The notes below the pieces were generated by a model that was not told the DNA's origin, did not search any database, and worked only from the letters and a program-made list of their open reading frames with translations. A stretch of DNA of 64,000 nt from Aliikangiella sp965214955. Lineage in GTDB: Bacteria; Pseudomonadota; Gammaproteobacteria; Enterobacterales; Kangiellaceae. Shown here one piece after another: positions 16,508-25,923 of this stretch (positions are counted from its first letter, which is position 1; each line of letters starts with the position of its first letter). Both the position numbers and the translations under genes were made by a program. The stretch is from contig CBDCCU010000010.1 of the NCBI GenBank assembly GCA_965214955.1, positions 248,001-312,000 of the forward strand. Reading direction: 5' to 3'.

Positions 16508-17422
16508 TTATACCGCCAAACCTGGCTTCATAATGTAAGAAATAGGAGCGGCATCGGCATCTTCAAAAGTAACCACTTCCCAAGCTTCGGCATCGGCAAC
16601 TAAAGTTCTTAATAGCTTATTATTAAGTGCATGACCCGATTTAATTCCAGTAAATGCACCAACTAGGCTGTTACCAAGTAAATACAGATCACCAATAGCA
16701 TCAAGAATTTTATGCTTTACAAACTCGTCATCATATCTTAAGCCGTCTTCATTTAATACGCGATATTCATCAAGTACGATGGCATTTTCCATGCTTCCAC
16801 CTTGAACAAGATTTTTAGAGCGAAGATTTTCAATATCGTTCATAAAACCAAAGGTTCTAGCACGACTCACTTCTTTAACAAATGATGTGGCTGAAAAGTC
16901 AATTTCTGAATGCTGAGCACCAGCTGTAAATACAGGATGGTCAAAATCAATACCAAATGATACTTTGAAACCATCAAAGGGTTCAAAAATAGCAACTTTG
17001 TCGCCATCTTTAACCTCAATACGTTTTTTAATACGAATAAAGCGTTTTGCTTTGCTTTGCTCTTCTACACCAGCCGACTGTAGTAAAAATACAAATGGAC
17101 CTGCACTTCCGTCCATAATTGGTACTTCGGGTGCCGATACATCGATATAAGCATTATCTATTCCTAACCCCGCCATAGCAGCTAGTAAATGCTCTACAGT
17201 AGAAATTCTTACGCCATCCTTGACTAAACAGGTAGAAAGCGTAGTGTCTCCTACGTTTTCTGGCGCCGCACAAATTTCGACAACAGGATCTAAGTCAACA
17301 CGCCTAAAAATAATACCTGAATCAACTGGAGCAGGTCTTAATGTTAGGTATACTTTTTGACCCGTATGTAGGCCAACACCTGTTGCACGAATTGCGGTCT
17401 TGAGGGTACGCTGTTTAATCAT
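16508..17422 (-). CDS. lpxC: LpxC, UDP-3-O-acyl-N-acetylglucosamine deacetylase
   Basis: Zinc-dependent committed step of lipid A synthesis, 304 residues, close to the usual 303-305. Visible motifs: the N-terminal KTAIRATGVGLHTGQKV, TVEHLLAAMAGLGIDN with a zinc-ligand histidine, PIMDGSAGPFV, and HKILDAIGDLYLLG with the second metal histidine and aspartate. A SGHALNN segment with the catalytic histidine follows. It is the last gene of the dcw block but is separated from ftsZ by 467 bp, so it probably has its own promoter. The C-terminus is slightly extended (PISYIMKPGLAV), a region that in E. coli affects FtsH turnover. Confidence 0.97.
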   Translation of the reverse strand: MIKQRTLKTAIRATGVGLHTGQKVYLTLRPAPVDSGIIFRRVDLDPVVEICAAPENVGDTTLSTCLVKDGVRISTVEHLLAAMAGLGIDNAYIDVSAPEVPIMDGSAGPFVFLLQSAGVEEQSKAKRFIRIKKRIEVKDGDKVAIFEPFDGFKVSFGIDFDHPVFTAGAQHSEIDFSATSFVKEVSRARTFGFMNDIENLRSKNLVQGGSMENAIVLDEYRVLNEDGLRYDDEFVKHKILDAIGDLYLLGNSLVGAFTGIKSGHALNNKLLRTLVADAEAWEVVTFEDADAAPISYIMKPGLAV

Positions 17423-17600
17423 TTTGAATTACTCTCCAATCGATTATTGCTAATTTTGCCACCAAGGCCATCTTGCTCAATTTTTCAAACTCATCGGATG
17501 AGTTGAAATAAAACTTGACGCATACTATCACAATTATTGGGCTTATAACACGTCTAGCCGTTCAATTATTAATCTTTTGTGACATATCGAGGCATTTTTA

Positions 17601-17675
17601 GGGTGGTTTTTCCACTTTTATCAACCAGTAAAACTGCCTAAGGTTTTACTAGTTATTCCAGTTTTTTAACCACCC
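17601..17675 (-). other. Nested inverted repeats upstream of lpxC
   Basis: Outer arms at 17601-17608 (GGGTGGTT) and 17668-17675 (AACCACCC) are an 8-bp perfect match. Inside them a second perfect 8-bp pair lies at 17627-17634 (AGTAAAAC) and 17643-17650 (GTTTTACT). As RNA on the minus strand this would fold into a long branched hairpin about 180 bases ahead of the lpxC start: a structured leader or part of a small RNA. No T run marks it as a simple terminator. Confidence 0.45.
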
Positions 17676-17699
17676 ACTAAATTTTTAACCATCCATTAA
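17663..17699. repeat. 18-bp direct repeat pair
   Basis: TTTTTAACCACCCACTAA (17663-17680) and TTTTTAACCATCCATTAA (17682-17699) differ at two positions and start 19 bp apart. A weaker third copy (AGCACCCATTAA) begins at 17705. The left copy overlaps the outer arm of the nested inverted repeats. This could be an operator array or a decayed tandem duplication. Confidence 0.6.
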
Positions 17700-17760
17700 G
17701 ACCTAGCACCCATTAATTATGGATAAGGGGAACATAATCAATAAACCGCCAAGCCTTATT

Positions 17761-17779
17761 AATAGTGATAATCATTATT
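17761..17779. promoter_or_regulatory. Candidate Fur box
   Basis: AATAGTGATAATCATTATT matches the classical 19-bp Fur consensus (GATAATGATAATCATTATC) at 16 of 19 positions, including the central ATAATCATTAT. It lies about 110 bp past the ftsZ stop and 340 bp before lpxC, with no iron-uptake gene nearby. AT-rich context makes chance matches more likely. Confidence 0.4.
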
Positions 17780-17889
17780 AATTTCAAGTAAAATTAATAA
17801 TTCTTGCTATTAATCTTGCTACCTCAAGCTTTTTAAGCTCACACTACAAATAGCCTACATCAATTTTCATACAACAGGGTTGATCTAGG

Positions 17890-19032
17890 TTAGTCTGCCT
17901 GCTTTCTTAAAAAAGCAGGAATATCAAGATAATCTAAATCGCTACCAACCGCTTGTTTTGGTTGAGTTGCCTGTTGACGAATAATGGTTGGGCGTTCTAA
18001 TTCGCCATAATTATTTGAACCATCGGGGTTACGAGTATTGTCAACTCTTACCTCAGGTGCTTTAACGGTATGACCACCAATGCCAGTAGCAACCACTGTG
18101 ACACGAATTTCATCCTTAAGTTCAGGATCAATTGCGGTTCCAATTACCACCGTTGCATCTTCTGCGGCAAACTCTTGAACAACAGTGCCCACCTCTGAGA
18201 ATTCATCAATACTCATATCTTCGCCAGAAGTAATATTAACTAAAATACCTTTAGCACCCGACAGATCAACATCTTCAAGTAATGGGCTAGATACGGCAAG
18301 CTCGGCAGCTTTTCTGGCTCTATCATCACCACTACCAAAGCCATTACCCATCATTGAAGTGCCTTTTTCAGACATAACGGTTTTAACATCGGCAAAATCC
18401 ACGTTAATTAAACCAGGACAAGTCATTAGCTCGGCAATCCCCTGAACCGCACCATGTAAAACATCATTTGCAGCTTTAAAGGCTTCGGTAAGCTTTTTGC
18501 CTTTCATTACATTAAGCACTTTGTCGTTAGGCACAATAATTAACGAATCAACATGTTGTTTTAGCTCATCAATTCCAGTCTCGGCCACTTGCATACGCTT
18601 TTTCATTTCAAAGAAAAATGGTTTGGTTACAACAGCAACGGTTAATACGCCCATTTCTTTAGCAATTTCGGCAATAACGGGTGCTGCACCTGTACCAGTA
18701 CCACCACCCATACCCGCGGTGATAAACACCATATCGGTATCAGCCAAAATTTCTGATATGCGCTCTCGATCTTCAATAGCCGCCTGACGACCAATTTCAG
18801 GATTAGCACCAGCACCTAGGCCTTTAGTAATTTGGCCTCCTAGTTGAATGGTTGTACGTGCGGCAGAGCGATTTAATGCTTGCGCGTCAGTATTAGCACA
18901 AACAAACTCAACTCCATCAACATTGGCTTTAAGCATGTGCTCAACAGCGTTGCCGCCGCCGCCACCTACTCCAACCACTTTAATGACTGCGTTTTCACGG
19001 CAGTTTTCTACAAACTCGAACATATTAGGCAT
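17890..19032 (-). CDS. ftsZ: FtsZ, cell division GTPase
   Basis: A tubulin homologue that forms the Z ring; 380 residues. The N-terminal KVVGVGGGGGNAVEHM and the tubulin signature GMGGGTGTGAAPVIAE (about residue 104) are intact, as is the T7 loop with NVDFADVKTVM. The C-terminal conserved peptide LDYLDIPAFLRKQ, which docks FtsA and ZipA, is complete, and the linker before it is short (about 40 residues). It lies 84 bp downstream of ftsA. No clear terminator is seen after it. Confidence 0.98.
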   Translation of the reverse strand: MPNMFEFVENCRENAVIKVVGVGGGGGNAVEHMLKANVDGVEFVCANTDAQALNRSAARTTIQLGGQITKGLGAGANPEIGRQAAIEDRERISEILADTDMVFITAGMGGGTGTGAAPVIAEIAKEMGVLTVAVVTKPFFFEMKKRMQVAETGIDELKQHVDSLIIVPNDKVLNVMKGKKLTEAFKAANDVLHGAVQGIAELMTCPGLINVDFADVKTVMSEKGTSMMGNGFGSGDDRARKAAELAVSSPLLEDVDLSGAKGILVNITSGEDMSIDEFSEVGTVVQEFAAEDATVVIGTAIDPELKDEIRVTVVATGIGGHTVKAPEVRVDNTRNPDGSNNYGELERPTIIRQQATQPKQAVGSDLDYLDIPAFLRKQAD

Positions 19033-19116
19033 TTTTATTTCCCCTTTTTGTTAACTAACTTAATTTCAATTTAAATACTTTTAGTGCTTAGTTCGCACCA
19101 ATCAATTCTGTCTATC

Positions 19117-20349
19117 TTAAAAACCACTAAACCATTGCTTCATTTTCTGTAGCATTTTTGAAAAACCAGATTCTTCTTCATCGAACGAACCCTTATTTTC
19201 CGTTTGCTGTTGACCATAAAGCAGTAAACCAACCCCTGTTGCATGAATTGGATTTCTCACAACATCAACTAAACCACTTACCCCTTGCGGCATACCAAGT
19301 CTTACGGGCATATGAAAAACTTCCTCAGCCAGCTCAATTAATCCTTCCATTTTTGATGAGCCACCAGTAAGTACAATGCCCGCAGGAATAATTTCCTCAA
19401 AGCCGCTACGTCTAAGCTCGGCTTGAACTAGGGTAAATAACTCCTCATAACGAGGCTCAACTACTTCGGCCAACGTTTGACGTGACATTTTTTTCGCTTC
19501 TCTATCACCCACCCCTGGCACTTCAATAGTGTCTTCTAGTGAAGTAAGCTGCCTTAGCGCGCAAGCATATTTAATTTTAATATCCTCAGCATGCTGAGTT
19601 GGTGTTCTTAATGCCACAGCAATATCGTTAGTAACCTGATCACCGGCAATAGGAATAACCGCAGTATGACGAATTGCACCTTCGGTAAAAATGGCAATAT
19701 CGGTAGTGCCGCCACCAATATCCACAATGCAAACTCCTAGCTCTTTTTCATCTTCGGTTAATACCGAATAAGACGAAGCCAGTTGCTCTAAAATAATATC
19801 GTCAACATCTAAACCGCAACGCTTAATACACTTAACAATATTTTGTGCCGCGCTCACTGCGCCAGTAACCATATGAACTTTAGCCTCAAGCCTTACCCCC
19901 GACATACCCACTGGCTCGCGAATGCCTTCTTGATTATCAATCACAAACTCTTGCGGCAAAATATGTAAAATTCTTTGATCGGCAGGTATTGCAACCGCTT
20001 TTGCCGCATCAATCACTCGGTCAACATCACTGGCGTTCACTTCACTATCGCGAATAGCCACAATGCCGTGAGAATTTAAGCTGCGAATATGACTACCCGC
20101 AATGCCCGCATAAACCGAATGAATTTGGCAACCAGCCATAAGCTCTGCTTCTTCAACCGCCCGTTGAATAGATTGCACCGTAGACTCTATATTAACCACC
20201 ACGCCTTTTTTTAAACCCGTAGAAGGATGACTACCAATACCAATAATATCGGTTTGTCCTTCGGTACCAATTTCACCAACAATGGCAACCACTTTTGAAG
20301 TGCCAATATCAAGACCTACAATCAATTTTTTATCTATTACTTTTGACAT
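19117..20349 (-). CDS. ftsA: FtsA, Z-ring membrane anchor
   Basis: An actin-like ATPase that tethers FtsZ to the membrane; 410 residues. It has phosphate-binding segments LIVGLDIGTSKVVAIVGE near the start and VCIVDIGGGTTDIAIF in the middle, an AGIVLTGGSSKMEG adenosine motif, and a C-terminal amphipathic helix ending FSKMLQKMKQWFSGF for membrane binding. The frame is open to a TTG at 20376, but the ATG at 20349 (MSKVIDKKLIVGLD) matches the family start and has a GGAAAGTGAG region upstream. It follows ftsQ with a 30-bp gap. Confidence 0.97.
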   Translation of the reverse strand: MSKVIDKKLIVGLDIGTSKVVAIVGEIGTEGQTDIIGIGSHPSTGLKKGVVVNIESTVQSIQRAVEEAELMAGCQIHSVYAGIAGSHIRSLNSHGIVAIRDSEVNASDVDRVIDAAKAVAIPADQRILHILPQEFVIDNQEGIREPVGMSGVRLEAKVHMVTGAVSAAQNIVKCIKRCGLDVDDIILEQLASSYSVLTEDEKELGVCIVDIGGGTTDIAIFTEGAIRHTAVIPIAGDQVTNDIAVALRTPTQHAEDIKIKYACALRQLTSLEDTIEVPGVGDREAKKMSRQTLAEVVEPRYEELFTLVQAELRRSGFEEIIPAGIVLTGGSSKMEGLIELAEEVFHMPVRLGMPQGVSGLVDVVRNPIHATGVGLLLYGQQQTENKGSFDEEESGFSKMLQKMKQWFSGF

Positions 20350-20379
20350 AATTTTCGGCTCACTTTCCTTTTTCAAGGA

Positions 20380-21171
20380 TTAACCTTTCCTTTCTTGTTC
20401 TTCGAGTTTCCACGCAACGGCAAAACCATTGTTATAACGTAAATCTACTTTTTCCAATTTATCTGGGTTTTCAATTTCACTAAAAACCTGCACCAATAAA
20501 TCCACTCTAGACTTATGTTGCTTACGCCCTAAATTTATTGATAAACCATTGGTCATTTCTAATTGCCAATTATTAATTTCATCAATAGTTAAGTGGTTAA
20601 CTTGCAAATTTAAAATTTCTAACTGACGACGAATAGCTTTATATTCGCTCCATGTTTTCTGTAAGTAATCAACCTTTCTATGGGTGTTATCTATTAAGCT
20701 AACCTTCACTAAGTTTTTCATCCAAGGCTGCTCTTTCTCAATCTGAACCTTAGTGCCAGCGTTGGTTAAAATTTGTTGATTAAACTTAACCACAGGCTGA
20801 TGTTCTTTAATATTTAACACCAACTGATCAGGCCAAACTTTTCTAATAGATACCGATTTCACCCAATCAATTTTCTGTATATCGTTTTGTATTGCATTAA
20901 TATCAATAGCCCACATACCTTTGTTAGTTTTTGCGGTTATCATTTGTGTTAATGCATCTTTATTCAAATATTTCAGCTCATGTTGAAGCGATATTTTCTT
21001 AACTGGCCATATATTTTGATACAGCGAATTTAACTGAAAGCCAGCCACGCCAATAGCGGCTAAAAATAATACCAGCACTATTTTATTTGGCTTAAAGCGC
21101 ATTACAGCAGGAAGCTTAAGGTTAAGCTTTTTCTGTTTGCTTTCTACTTTAACTGCCATTTTTTTTGTCAT
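20380..21171 (-). CDS. ftsQ: FtsQ, divisome protein
   Basis: A 263-residue bitopic membrane protein linking early and late divisome proteins. It has a basic cytoplasmic N-terminus, one membrane helix (about residues 31-48), a POTRA domain opening with WPVKKISLQHELKYLNKDAL, then the beta domain (KVSLIDNTHRK... WQLEMTNGLSINLG). Length and order ddlB-ftsQ-ftsA are standard for gammaproteobacteria. It starts 29 bp after the ddlB stop. Confidence 0.93.
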   Translation of the reverse strand: MTKKMAVKVESKQKKLNLKLPAVMRFKPNKIVLVLFLAAIGVAGFQLNSLYQNIWPVKKISLQHELKYLNKDALTQMITAKTNKGMWAIDINAIQNDIQKIDWVKSVSIRKVWPDQLVLNIKEHQPVVKFNQQILTNAGTKVQIEKEQPWMKNLVKVSLIDNTHRKVDYLQKTWSEYKAIRRQLEILNLQVNHLTIDEINNWQLEMTNGLSINLGRKQHKSRVDLLVQVFSEIENPDKLEKVDLRYNNGFAVAWKLEEQERKG

Positions 21172-21200
21172 GGTATTTACTCTGCTTTTTCCTTATTTAG

Positions 21201-22166
21201 TTATTTTTTATTAACCATAAAACTGGTTTCTAAAATTAATAAAACCAGCTCATCAAAAGATAAACCTTGAACTAAAGCCGATTTAGGCACTAGGGAAGTT
21301 TCTGTCATACCTGGCACCGTATTCGCTTCAAGAATTAAAAACTCGCCTTTATCGCCATCGCGAATAAAATCGACTCGCCCCCATCCACTACAGCCTAATA
21401 AACTAAAAGCATTTAACGCTAAATTTTGAAGTTCATTTTCTTCATTATCACTTAAGCCACTTGGGCAAAAATATTGGGTTTGTTGTGACTGATACTTGGC
21501 TTTATAATCATAAAAATCTCTTGGTGTTACCATGCTAATACTTGGTAGTGCTACACCATTTAAAATAGATACCGTATATTCACGACCATTAATAAAACTT
21601 TCTACTAAAACATCATCATCATATTGGTGTGCAACAGCAACACCATCGACTAACTCCTTAGCACTAGTAACTTTAGACATACCAACACTAGAGCCTTCTT
21701 TAACAGGCTTTACAAATAATGTTGTGCCAAGCTTGGCAAATAAACGTCTAGCTTTTACTTCATCGAATGTTTCATTTTTATTAACAACAGCAAATCTTGC
21801 CGTAGGAATTTCTGCTTCTCTCCATACACGTTTGCTTAATAGTTTATTCATGGATAATGCGGCGCCACAAACATCACTGCCAGTAAAGGGAATGTCACAA
21901 GTTTTTAAATAACCCTGAATAACACCATCTTCGCCATCTCGACCATGAAGAGCAATTAATGCTCTATCAATTTCGTGCTCTAATAATTGCTGTTGTAAAT
22001 TTTGTGCAGGATCAATTTTTACCGCATCAACACCACTACGAATTAATGATTGGTAAATTGCCTCGCCAGACAATAAAGAAATTTCTCGCTCGGCAGAATT
22101 TCCGCCAAGCAAAACCCCGACTTTGCCATAGTCTGAAATTTCTTTTGTTCGATTAAGTTCTCTCAT
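21201..22166 (-). CDS. ddlB: D-alanine--D-alanine ligase B
   Basis: An ATP-grasp ligase making the D-Ala-D-Ala dipeptide for MurF; 321 residues. It shows VGVLLGGNSAEREISLLSG at the N-terminus, ALHGRDGEDGVIQGYL, the ATP-grasp KPVKEGSSVGMSKV, and the metal-binding end FLILEANTVPGMTETSLVPK. Its position between murC and ftsQ is the usual one for the B paralogue. The start ATG at 22166 gives a few extra N-terminal residues (MRELNRTKEIS) compared with short family members. Confidence 0.96.
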   Translation of the reverse strand: MRELNRTKEISDYGKVGVLLGGNSAEREISLLSGEAIYQSLIRSGVDAVKIDPAQNLQQQLLEHEIDRALIALHGRDGEDGVIQGYLKTCDIPFTGSDVCGAALSMNKLLSKRVWREAEIPTARFAVVNKNETFDEVKARRLFAKLGTTLFVKPVKEGSSVGMSKVTSAKELVDGVAVAHQYDDDVLVESFINGREYTVSILNGVALPSISMVTPRDFYDYKAKYQSQQTQYFCPSGLSDNEENELQNLALNAFSLLGCSGWGRVDFIRDGDKGEFLILEANTVPGMTETSLVPKSALVQGLSFDELVLLILETSFMVNKK

Positions 22167-22197
22167 TAATTTCTCAGCAATACTTTTTTAACTTCAA

Positions 22198-23655
22198 TTA
22201 AAATTCGTCAACAAAGCTCATTTTTTCTTGAGCCCACTCTTTGGCAATAGCACCAACATTTCCCGCACCTTGAGTCACCACTAAATCACCATCTTGCACT
22301 ACAGCGGCTAATGCGGCTTTTAGCTCACTTTGATCTTCAACAAAAATGGGATCAAGCTGACCACGTTGACGAATTGAACGACACAAACTGCGACCATCGG
22401 CACCTGCAATAGGAGACTCTCCTGCAGCATAAACTTCTAGCATAATTAATACATCTGCTTTAGATAAAGTCGATGCAAAGTCTTCAAATAGATCTCGGGT
22501 TCGCGAATAACGATGTGGCTGAAAAACCATAACCAAGCGTTTATCTGACCAACCATCTCTTACCGCATTAATTGTTGCGGCAACTTCGGTTGGGTGATGT
22601 CCATAATCATCAACTAATTCAATCTCACCGGCTTTAGTTGCAAAGCTTCCGCAAAACTGAAAACGCCGCCCAATTCCTGCAAAATTTTGTAATGATTCCA
22701 CAATGGCTTTGGCTTTTACTCCGTCTTCGTTAGCGACAGTAAATGCTGCTAAAGAATTCAGTACGTTGTGCCTGCCCGGCATATTTAAGTCAACTTCAAG
22801 TAAACCGGGTTTACCTTTACGCTTAACTTTGTAGCGACTAATACCAGCACTTTGTTGAAATTCAACCGCTTGATAATCGGCATCATCAGAAAACCCATAG
22901 GTGACATAAGGACGCATTAAAGAAGGAATAATATCTCTTACACCTTCATCATCAATACACAAAACCGCTAAACCGTAAAACGGCATATTGTGTAAAAACT
23001 CGATAAAAGTTTGTTTTACTTTTTCAAAATCGCCATCGTAAGTATCCATATGATCCATATCGATATTAGTTACAATTGAGACCATGGGTTGTAAATGCAA
23101 AAAGGAAGCATCACTTTCATCCGCCTCAGCAATAAAATAGCGACTTTTTCCTAATCGTGCGTTAGCACCTAAGCGATTAAGCAGTCCGCCAATCACAAAG
23201 GTTGGATCAAGATTAGCATCGGCAAAAATCGTAGCTAATAAGCTGGTTGTAGTGGTTTTACCATGGGTACCCGCCACAGCAACACCATGCCTAAACCGCA
23301 TAAGCTCAGCCAACATTTCTGCTCTTGGCACAATAGGAATTCTGCGCGAACGTGCTGCTTCAATTTCGGGGTTATCATTAGAAATTGCGGTGCTAACCAC
23401 AATCACATCGGCGCCTAAAATATTATTAGCACTGTGATTATGAAAAATTTCTGCACCTAACTTTTCGAGTCGAGTAGTATTTTGATTAGTAGCAGGATCC
23501 GACCCTGAAACCGAATAACCTTGGTTAATTAATACCTCGGCAATGCCGCACATACCCGCGCCGCCAATACCAATAAAATGAATATTGCGAATACGCCCCA
23601 TTTCTGGCACATCAATCACTAGATTACTTGGCAATGTTTGTTCAAATTTTTTCAT
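22198..23655 (-). CDS. murC: UDP-N-acetylmuramate--L-alanine ligase
   Basis: Adds L-Ala to UDP-MurNAc; 485 residues. The N-terminal UDP-binding GIGGAGMCGIAEVL, the P-loop VAGTHGKTTTTSLLA, the EADESDASFL segment with Mur-family residues and DDYGHHPTEVAATI in the C-terminal domain are all visible. Its start overlaps the murG stop by 4 bp, implying coupling. The C-terminus matches the normal extent of the family. Confidence 0.97.
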   Translation of the reverse strand: MKKFEQTLPSNLVIDVPEMGRIRNIHFIGIGGAGMCGIAEVLINQGYSVSGSDPATNQNTTRLEKLGAEIFHNHSANNILGADVIVVSTAISNDNPEIEAARSRRIPIVPRAEMLAELMRFRHGVAVAGTHGKTTTTSLLATIFADANLDPTFVIGGLLNRLGANARLGKSRYFIAEADESDASFLHLQPMVSIVTNIDMDHMDTYDGDFEKVKQTFIEFLHNMPFYGLAVLCIDDEGVRDIIPSLMRPYVTYGFSDDADYQAVEFQQSAGISRYKVKRKGKPGLLEVDLNMPGRHNVLNSLAAFTVANEDGVKAKAIVESLQNFAGIGRRFQFCGSFATKAGEIELVDDYGHHPTEVAATINAVRDGWSDKRLVMVFQPHRYSRTRDLFEDFASTLSKADVLIMLEVYAAGESPIAGADGRSLCRSIRQRGQLDPIFVEDQSELKAALAAVVQDGDLVVTQGAGNVGAIAKEWAQEKMSFVDEF

Positions 23656-24749
23656 GCTGCCTGTTTCCTAAATTGTTCACAATATTCAACCACGTTATCC
23701 GTTGCATTTAATATCGCTGCTTTTGCCGCATTTTCTGCCATTTTTTCAATGAGTTTAGGCTTACTAATCAGCGTTTTAAGTTGCGCAAAAAAATCATCCG
23801 TCACCAGCTCATTATCTTTAAATAATAACGCCGCATTTTTTTTAACTAACCAATTAGCATTAGCCGTTTGATGATCATCAACCGCATAAGGAAAAGGTAC
23901 AAAAATTGCCGCTTTACCTGCCGCAGCAATTTCCGATACGGTAGAAGCCCCCGCCCTACAGATCACTAAATCAGCTTGGACAAAAGCTTTTGCTATATCA
24001 TCAATAAATTCAACCACTTCAATATTTTTTTGCCAGTTTGGCATTATATTTTGATAAAAACTTTTAGTTTCTTTTGCTCTATTTTTCCCCACTTGATGAA
24101 CCACTTTTATTGGCGCTTGCTGATTTATTTGAGCAAAAACTTTAGGCAAATTTTTATTCAGTGCTAAAGCGCCTCGGCTTCCGCCAATCACCAAAATACT
24201 AATGGTTAAATCATCGGCTATTTTCTTTTTTTGTAATGATTTAATTTCTTCTCGAATGGGGTTACCAACCGTTTTAACTTTTTCACTTTGAGCAAAAGTA
24301 TTAGGAAAAGCCTGAAATATTTTTTTAGCCCATTTACCTAGCATTTTATTGGTCATTCCTGCCACCGCATTTTGTTCATGGATAACCAGTGGTACACCCG
24401 CTATTTTTGTAGCAATGCCGCCAGGCCCTGCTACAAAACCGCCAAACCCAAGCACCACATTGGGGCTTTGTTTACGAATAATTTTCATCGCTTCTAAAAC
24501 CGCTTTACTTAAAGTAAACGGAAGTTTTAACCAGCCAATAATTCCATTGCCTCTCACGCCTTTTACCGATATACAATCTATTGAAATATTGGCTTTAGTC
24601 ACTAAGGTTTCTTCCATGCCATTGATTGAACCTAACCAACTTACCTGCCAACCTTTTTCAATCAATCCTTTGGCCACCGCAATTCCAGGAAAAATGTGTC
24701 CTCCTGTACCACCAGCCATAATTATTGCTTTAGGTGCTTGCTTATTCAC
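23652..24749 (-). CDS. murG: MurG, lipid II synthase
   Basis: The glycosyltransferase that adds GlcNAc to lipid I on the inner face of the membrane; 365 residues from the chosen start. The glycine-rich donor loop IIMAGGTGGHIFPGIAVA, the acceptor-side GFGGFVAGPGGIATKIAGVP and the C-terminal VICRAGASTVSEIAAAGKAAIFVPFP are present. The frame is open to 24824, but the GTG at 24749 has AGGAG close upstream and begins just before the glycosyltransferase fold. With this start the gene overlaps the ftsW stop by 8 bp. Confidence 0.95.
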   Translation of the reverse strand: MNKQAPKAIIMAGGTGGHIFPGIAVAKGLIEKGWQVSWLGSINGMEETLVTKANISIDCISVKGVRGNGIIGWLKLPFTLSKAVLEAMKIIRKQSPNVVLGFGGFVAGPGGIATKIAGVPLVIHEQNAVAGMTNKMLGKWAKKIFQAFPNTFAQSEKVKTVGNPIREEIKSLQKKKIADDLTISILVIGGSRGALALNKNLPKVFAQINQQAPIKVVHQVGKNRAKETKSFYQNIMPNWQKNIEVVEFIDDIAKAFVQADLVICRAGASTVSEIAAAGKAAIFVPFPYAVDDHQTANANWLVKKNAALLFKDNELVTDDFFAQLKTLISKPKLIEKMAENAAKAAILNATDNVVEYCEQFRKQAA

Positions 24750-25923
24750 GCGGCTCTCCTTCAGCAACTTCTGTTTCTTCGGCTTTTTGCAAATTGGCAT
24801 TAACAAGCCGAGTTTCAAAATCAATTCTTAATAATATTGCAACCGCAACCGCGCAAATAACTAAGCTGTTTCCACCATAACTAATAAATGGCAGTGTTAA
24901 CCCTTTAGTTGGCAATGCACCACTGGTGACTCCCATATTAATCAGCGCCTGAAAAGTGATCCAAAAACCAACACCATAAGCCAAATAAGCCGCATAAGGC
25001 CGTTGTTGTAATAAAGCTTTTCTACCAATTCTCATTGCGCGATAAAAGAAAGTAAAAAATAAAGCAAGCACTAAGAACACGCCAATTAATCCAAACTCTT
25101 CAGCAAAAATGGCGAAAATAAAATCGGTATGCGCTTCGGGCAAATAAGATAGCTTTTGTAAACCATTGCCCAAACCTTCACCCCACAAACTGCCTCGACC
25201 AAAAGCAATTAGCGATTGAGTTAATTGATAACCACTGCCAAAAGGATCAGCCCAAGGATCAAGAAAGGTCATTAGCCTTTCTAGTCGATAAGGCTGGCTG
25301 ACGGCAATAATGCCTAAAATTCCAGCGACCGCGCCACTTAAACCAATAAACTGCCAAAGCTTAGCGCCACCTAAAAACAACATGGCTAATGAAGTGGCTA
25401 AAATAACCACCGATGCACCAAAATCTGGCTCCAACAACAATAACCCTGTAATTAACGCCAACACTAATAAGGGTTTAGCAAATCCCATAATTTGAGTTTG
25501 TAGCTCGTCGGTTCTTCTCACCAGGTAACCCGCTAAATAAACCACAACAAATAATTTAATCGCTTCAGAAACCTGAAAAGTTAAAGGGCCAATGGCAAGC
25601 CAGCGTTTACTACCATTAACGGTTCTTCCTGCAAATAACACTAAAACTAAAAGCGCCAAACCTAGCACCAATAAATAAGGTCCATATTGCTGCCAGCGAA
25701 TAATCGGCTGGGTTAAAACCACCAGTGCCGCGATTAGACTCGCGCCTAAATAAAAGAAGTGTCTGGTTACAAAAAATTGGGCATTACCATTAAGTGAAGT
25801 TTCTGCATGGTATAGCGAGCTTGATGACACCATAACCACACCCAGTGCAACCAAGAAAAACACTGAACCTAACAACATTGGATCGTACCAATGTTTTGGT
25901 AAAGGCATTGTGTTTGAACTCAT
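24742..25923 (-). CDS. ftsW: FtsW, septal peptidoglycan polymerase (SEDS)
   Basis: A 393-residue integral membrane glycosyltransferase that works with FtsI at the septum. About ten membrane helices are visible. The SEDS signatures are RWLAIGPLTFQVSEAIKLF, the LEPDFGASVVI segment with the catalytic aspartate, and AHTDFIFAIFAEEFGLIGV with GLTLPFISYGGNSL near the end. It overlaps murD by 4 bp upstream and murG by 8 bp downstream. Confidence 0.96.
   Translation of the reverse strand: MSSNTMPLPKHWYDPMLLGSVFFLVALGVVMVSSSSLYHAETSLNGNAQFFVTRHFFYLGASLIAALVVLTQPIIRWQQYGPYLLVLGLALLVLVLFAGRTVNGSKRWLAIGPLTFQVSEAIKLFVVVYLAGYLVRRTDELQTQIMGFAKPLLVLALITGLLLLEPDFGASVVILATSLAMLFLGGAKLWQFIGLSGAVAGILGIIAVSQPYRLERLMTFLDPWADPFGSGYQLTQSLIAFGRGSLWGEGLGNGLQKLSYLPEAHTDFIFAIFAEEFGLIGVFLVLALFFTFFYRAMRIGRKALLQQRPYAAYLAYGVGFWITFQALINMGVTSGALPTKGLTLPFISYGGNSLVICAVAVAILLRIDFETRLVNANLQKAEETEVAEGEPRE

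Larger units (their letters stand above)
17423..17889. other. ftsZ-lpxC intergenic region
   Basis: A 467-bp gap with no ORF of note. It holds a Fur-box-like site (17761-17779), a pair of 18-bp direct repeats (17663-17699) and nested inverted repeats (17601-17675), each listed separately. The lpxC promoter must be here; on the minus strand a TAGTAT near 17521-17526 is a possible -10 without a clear -35. Confidence 0.5.
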
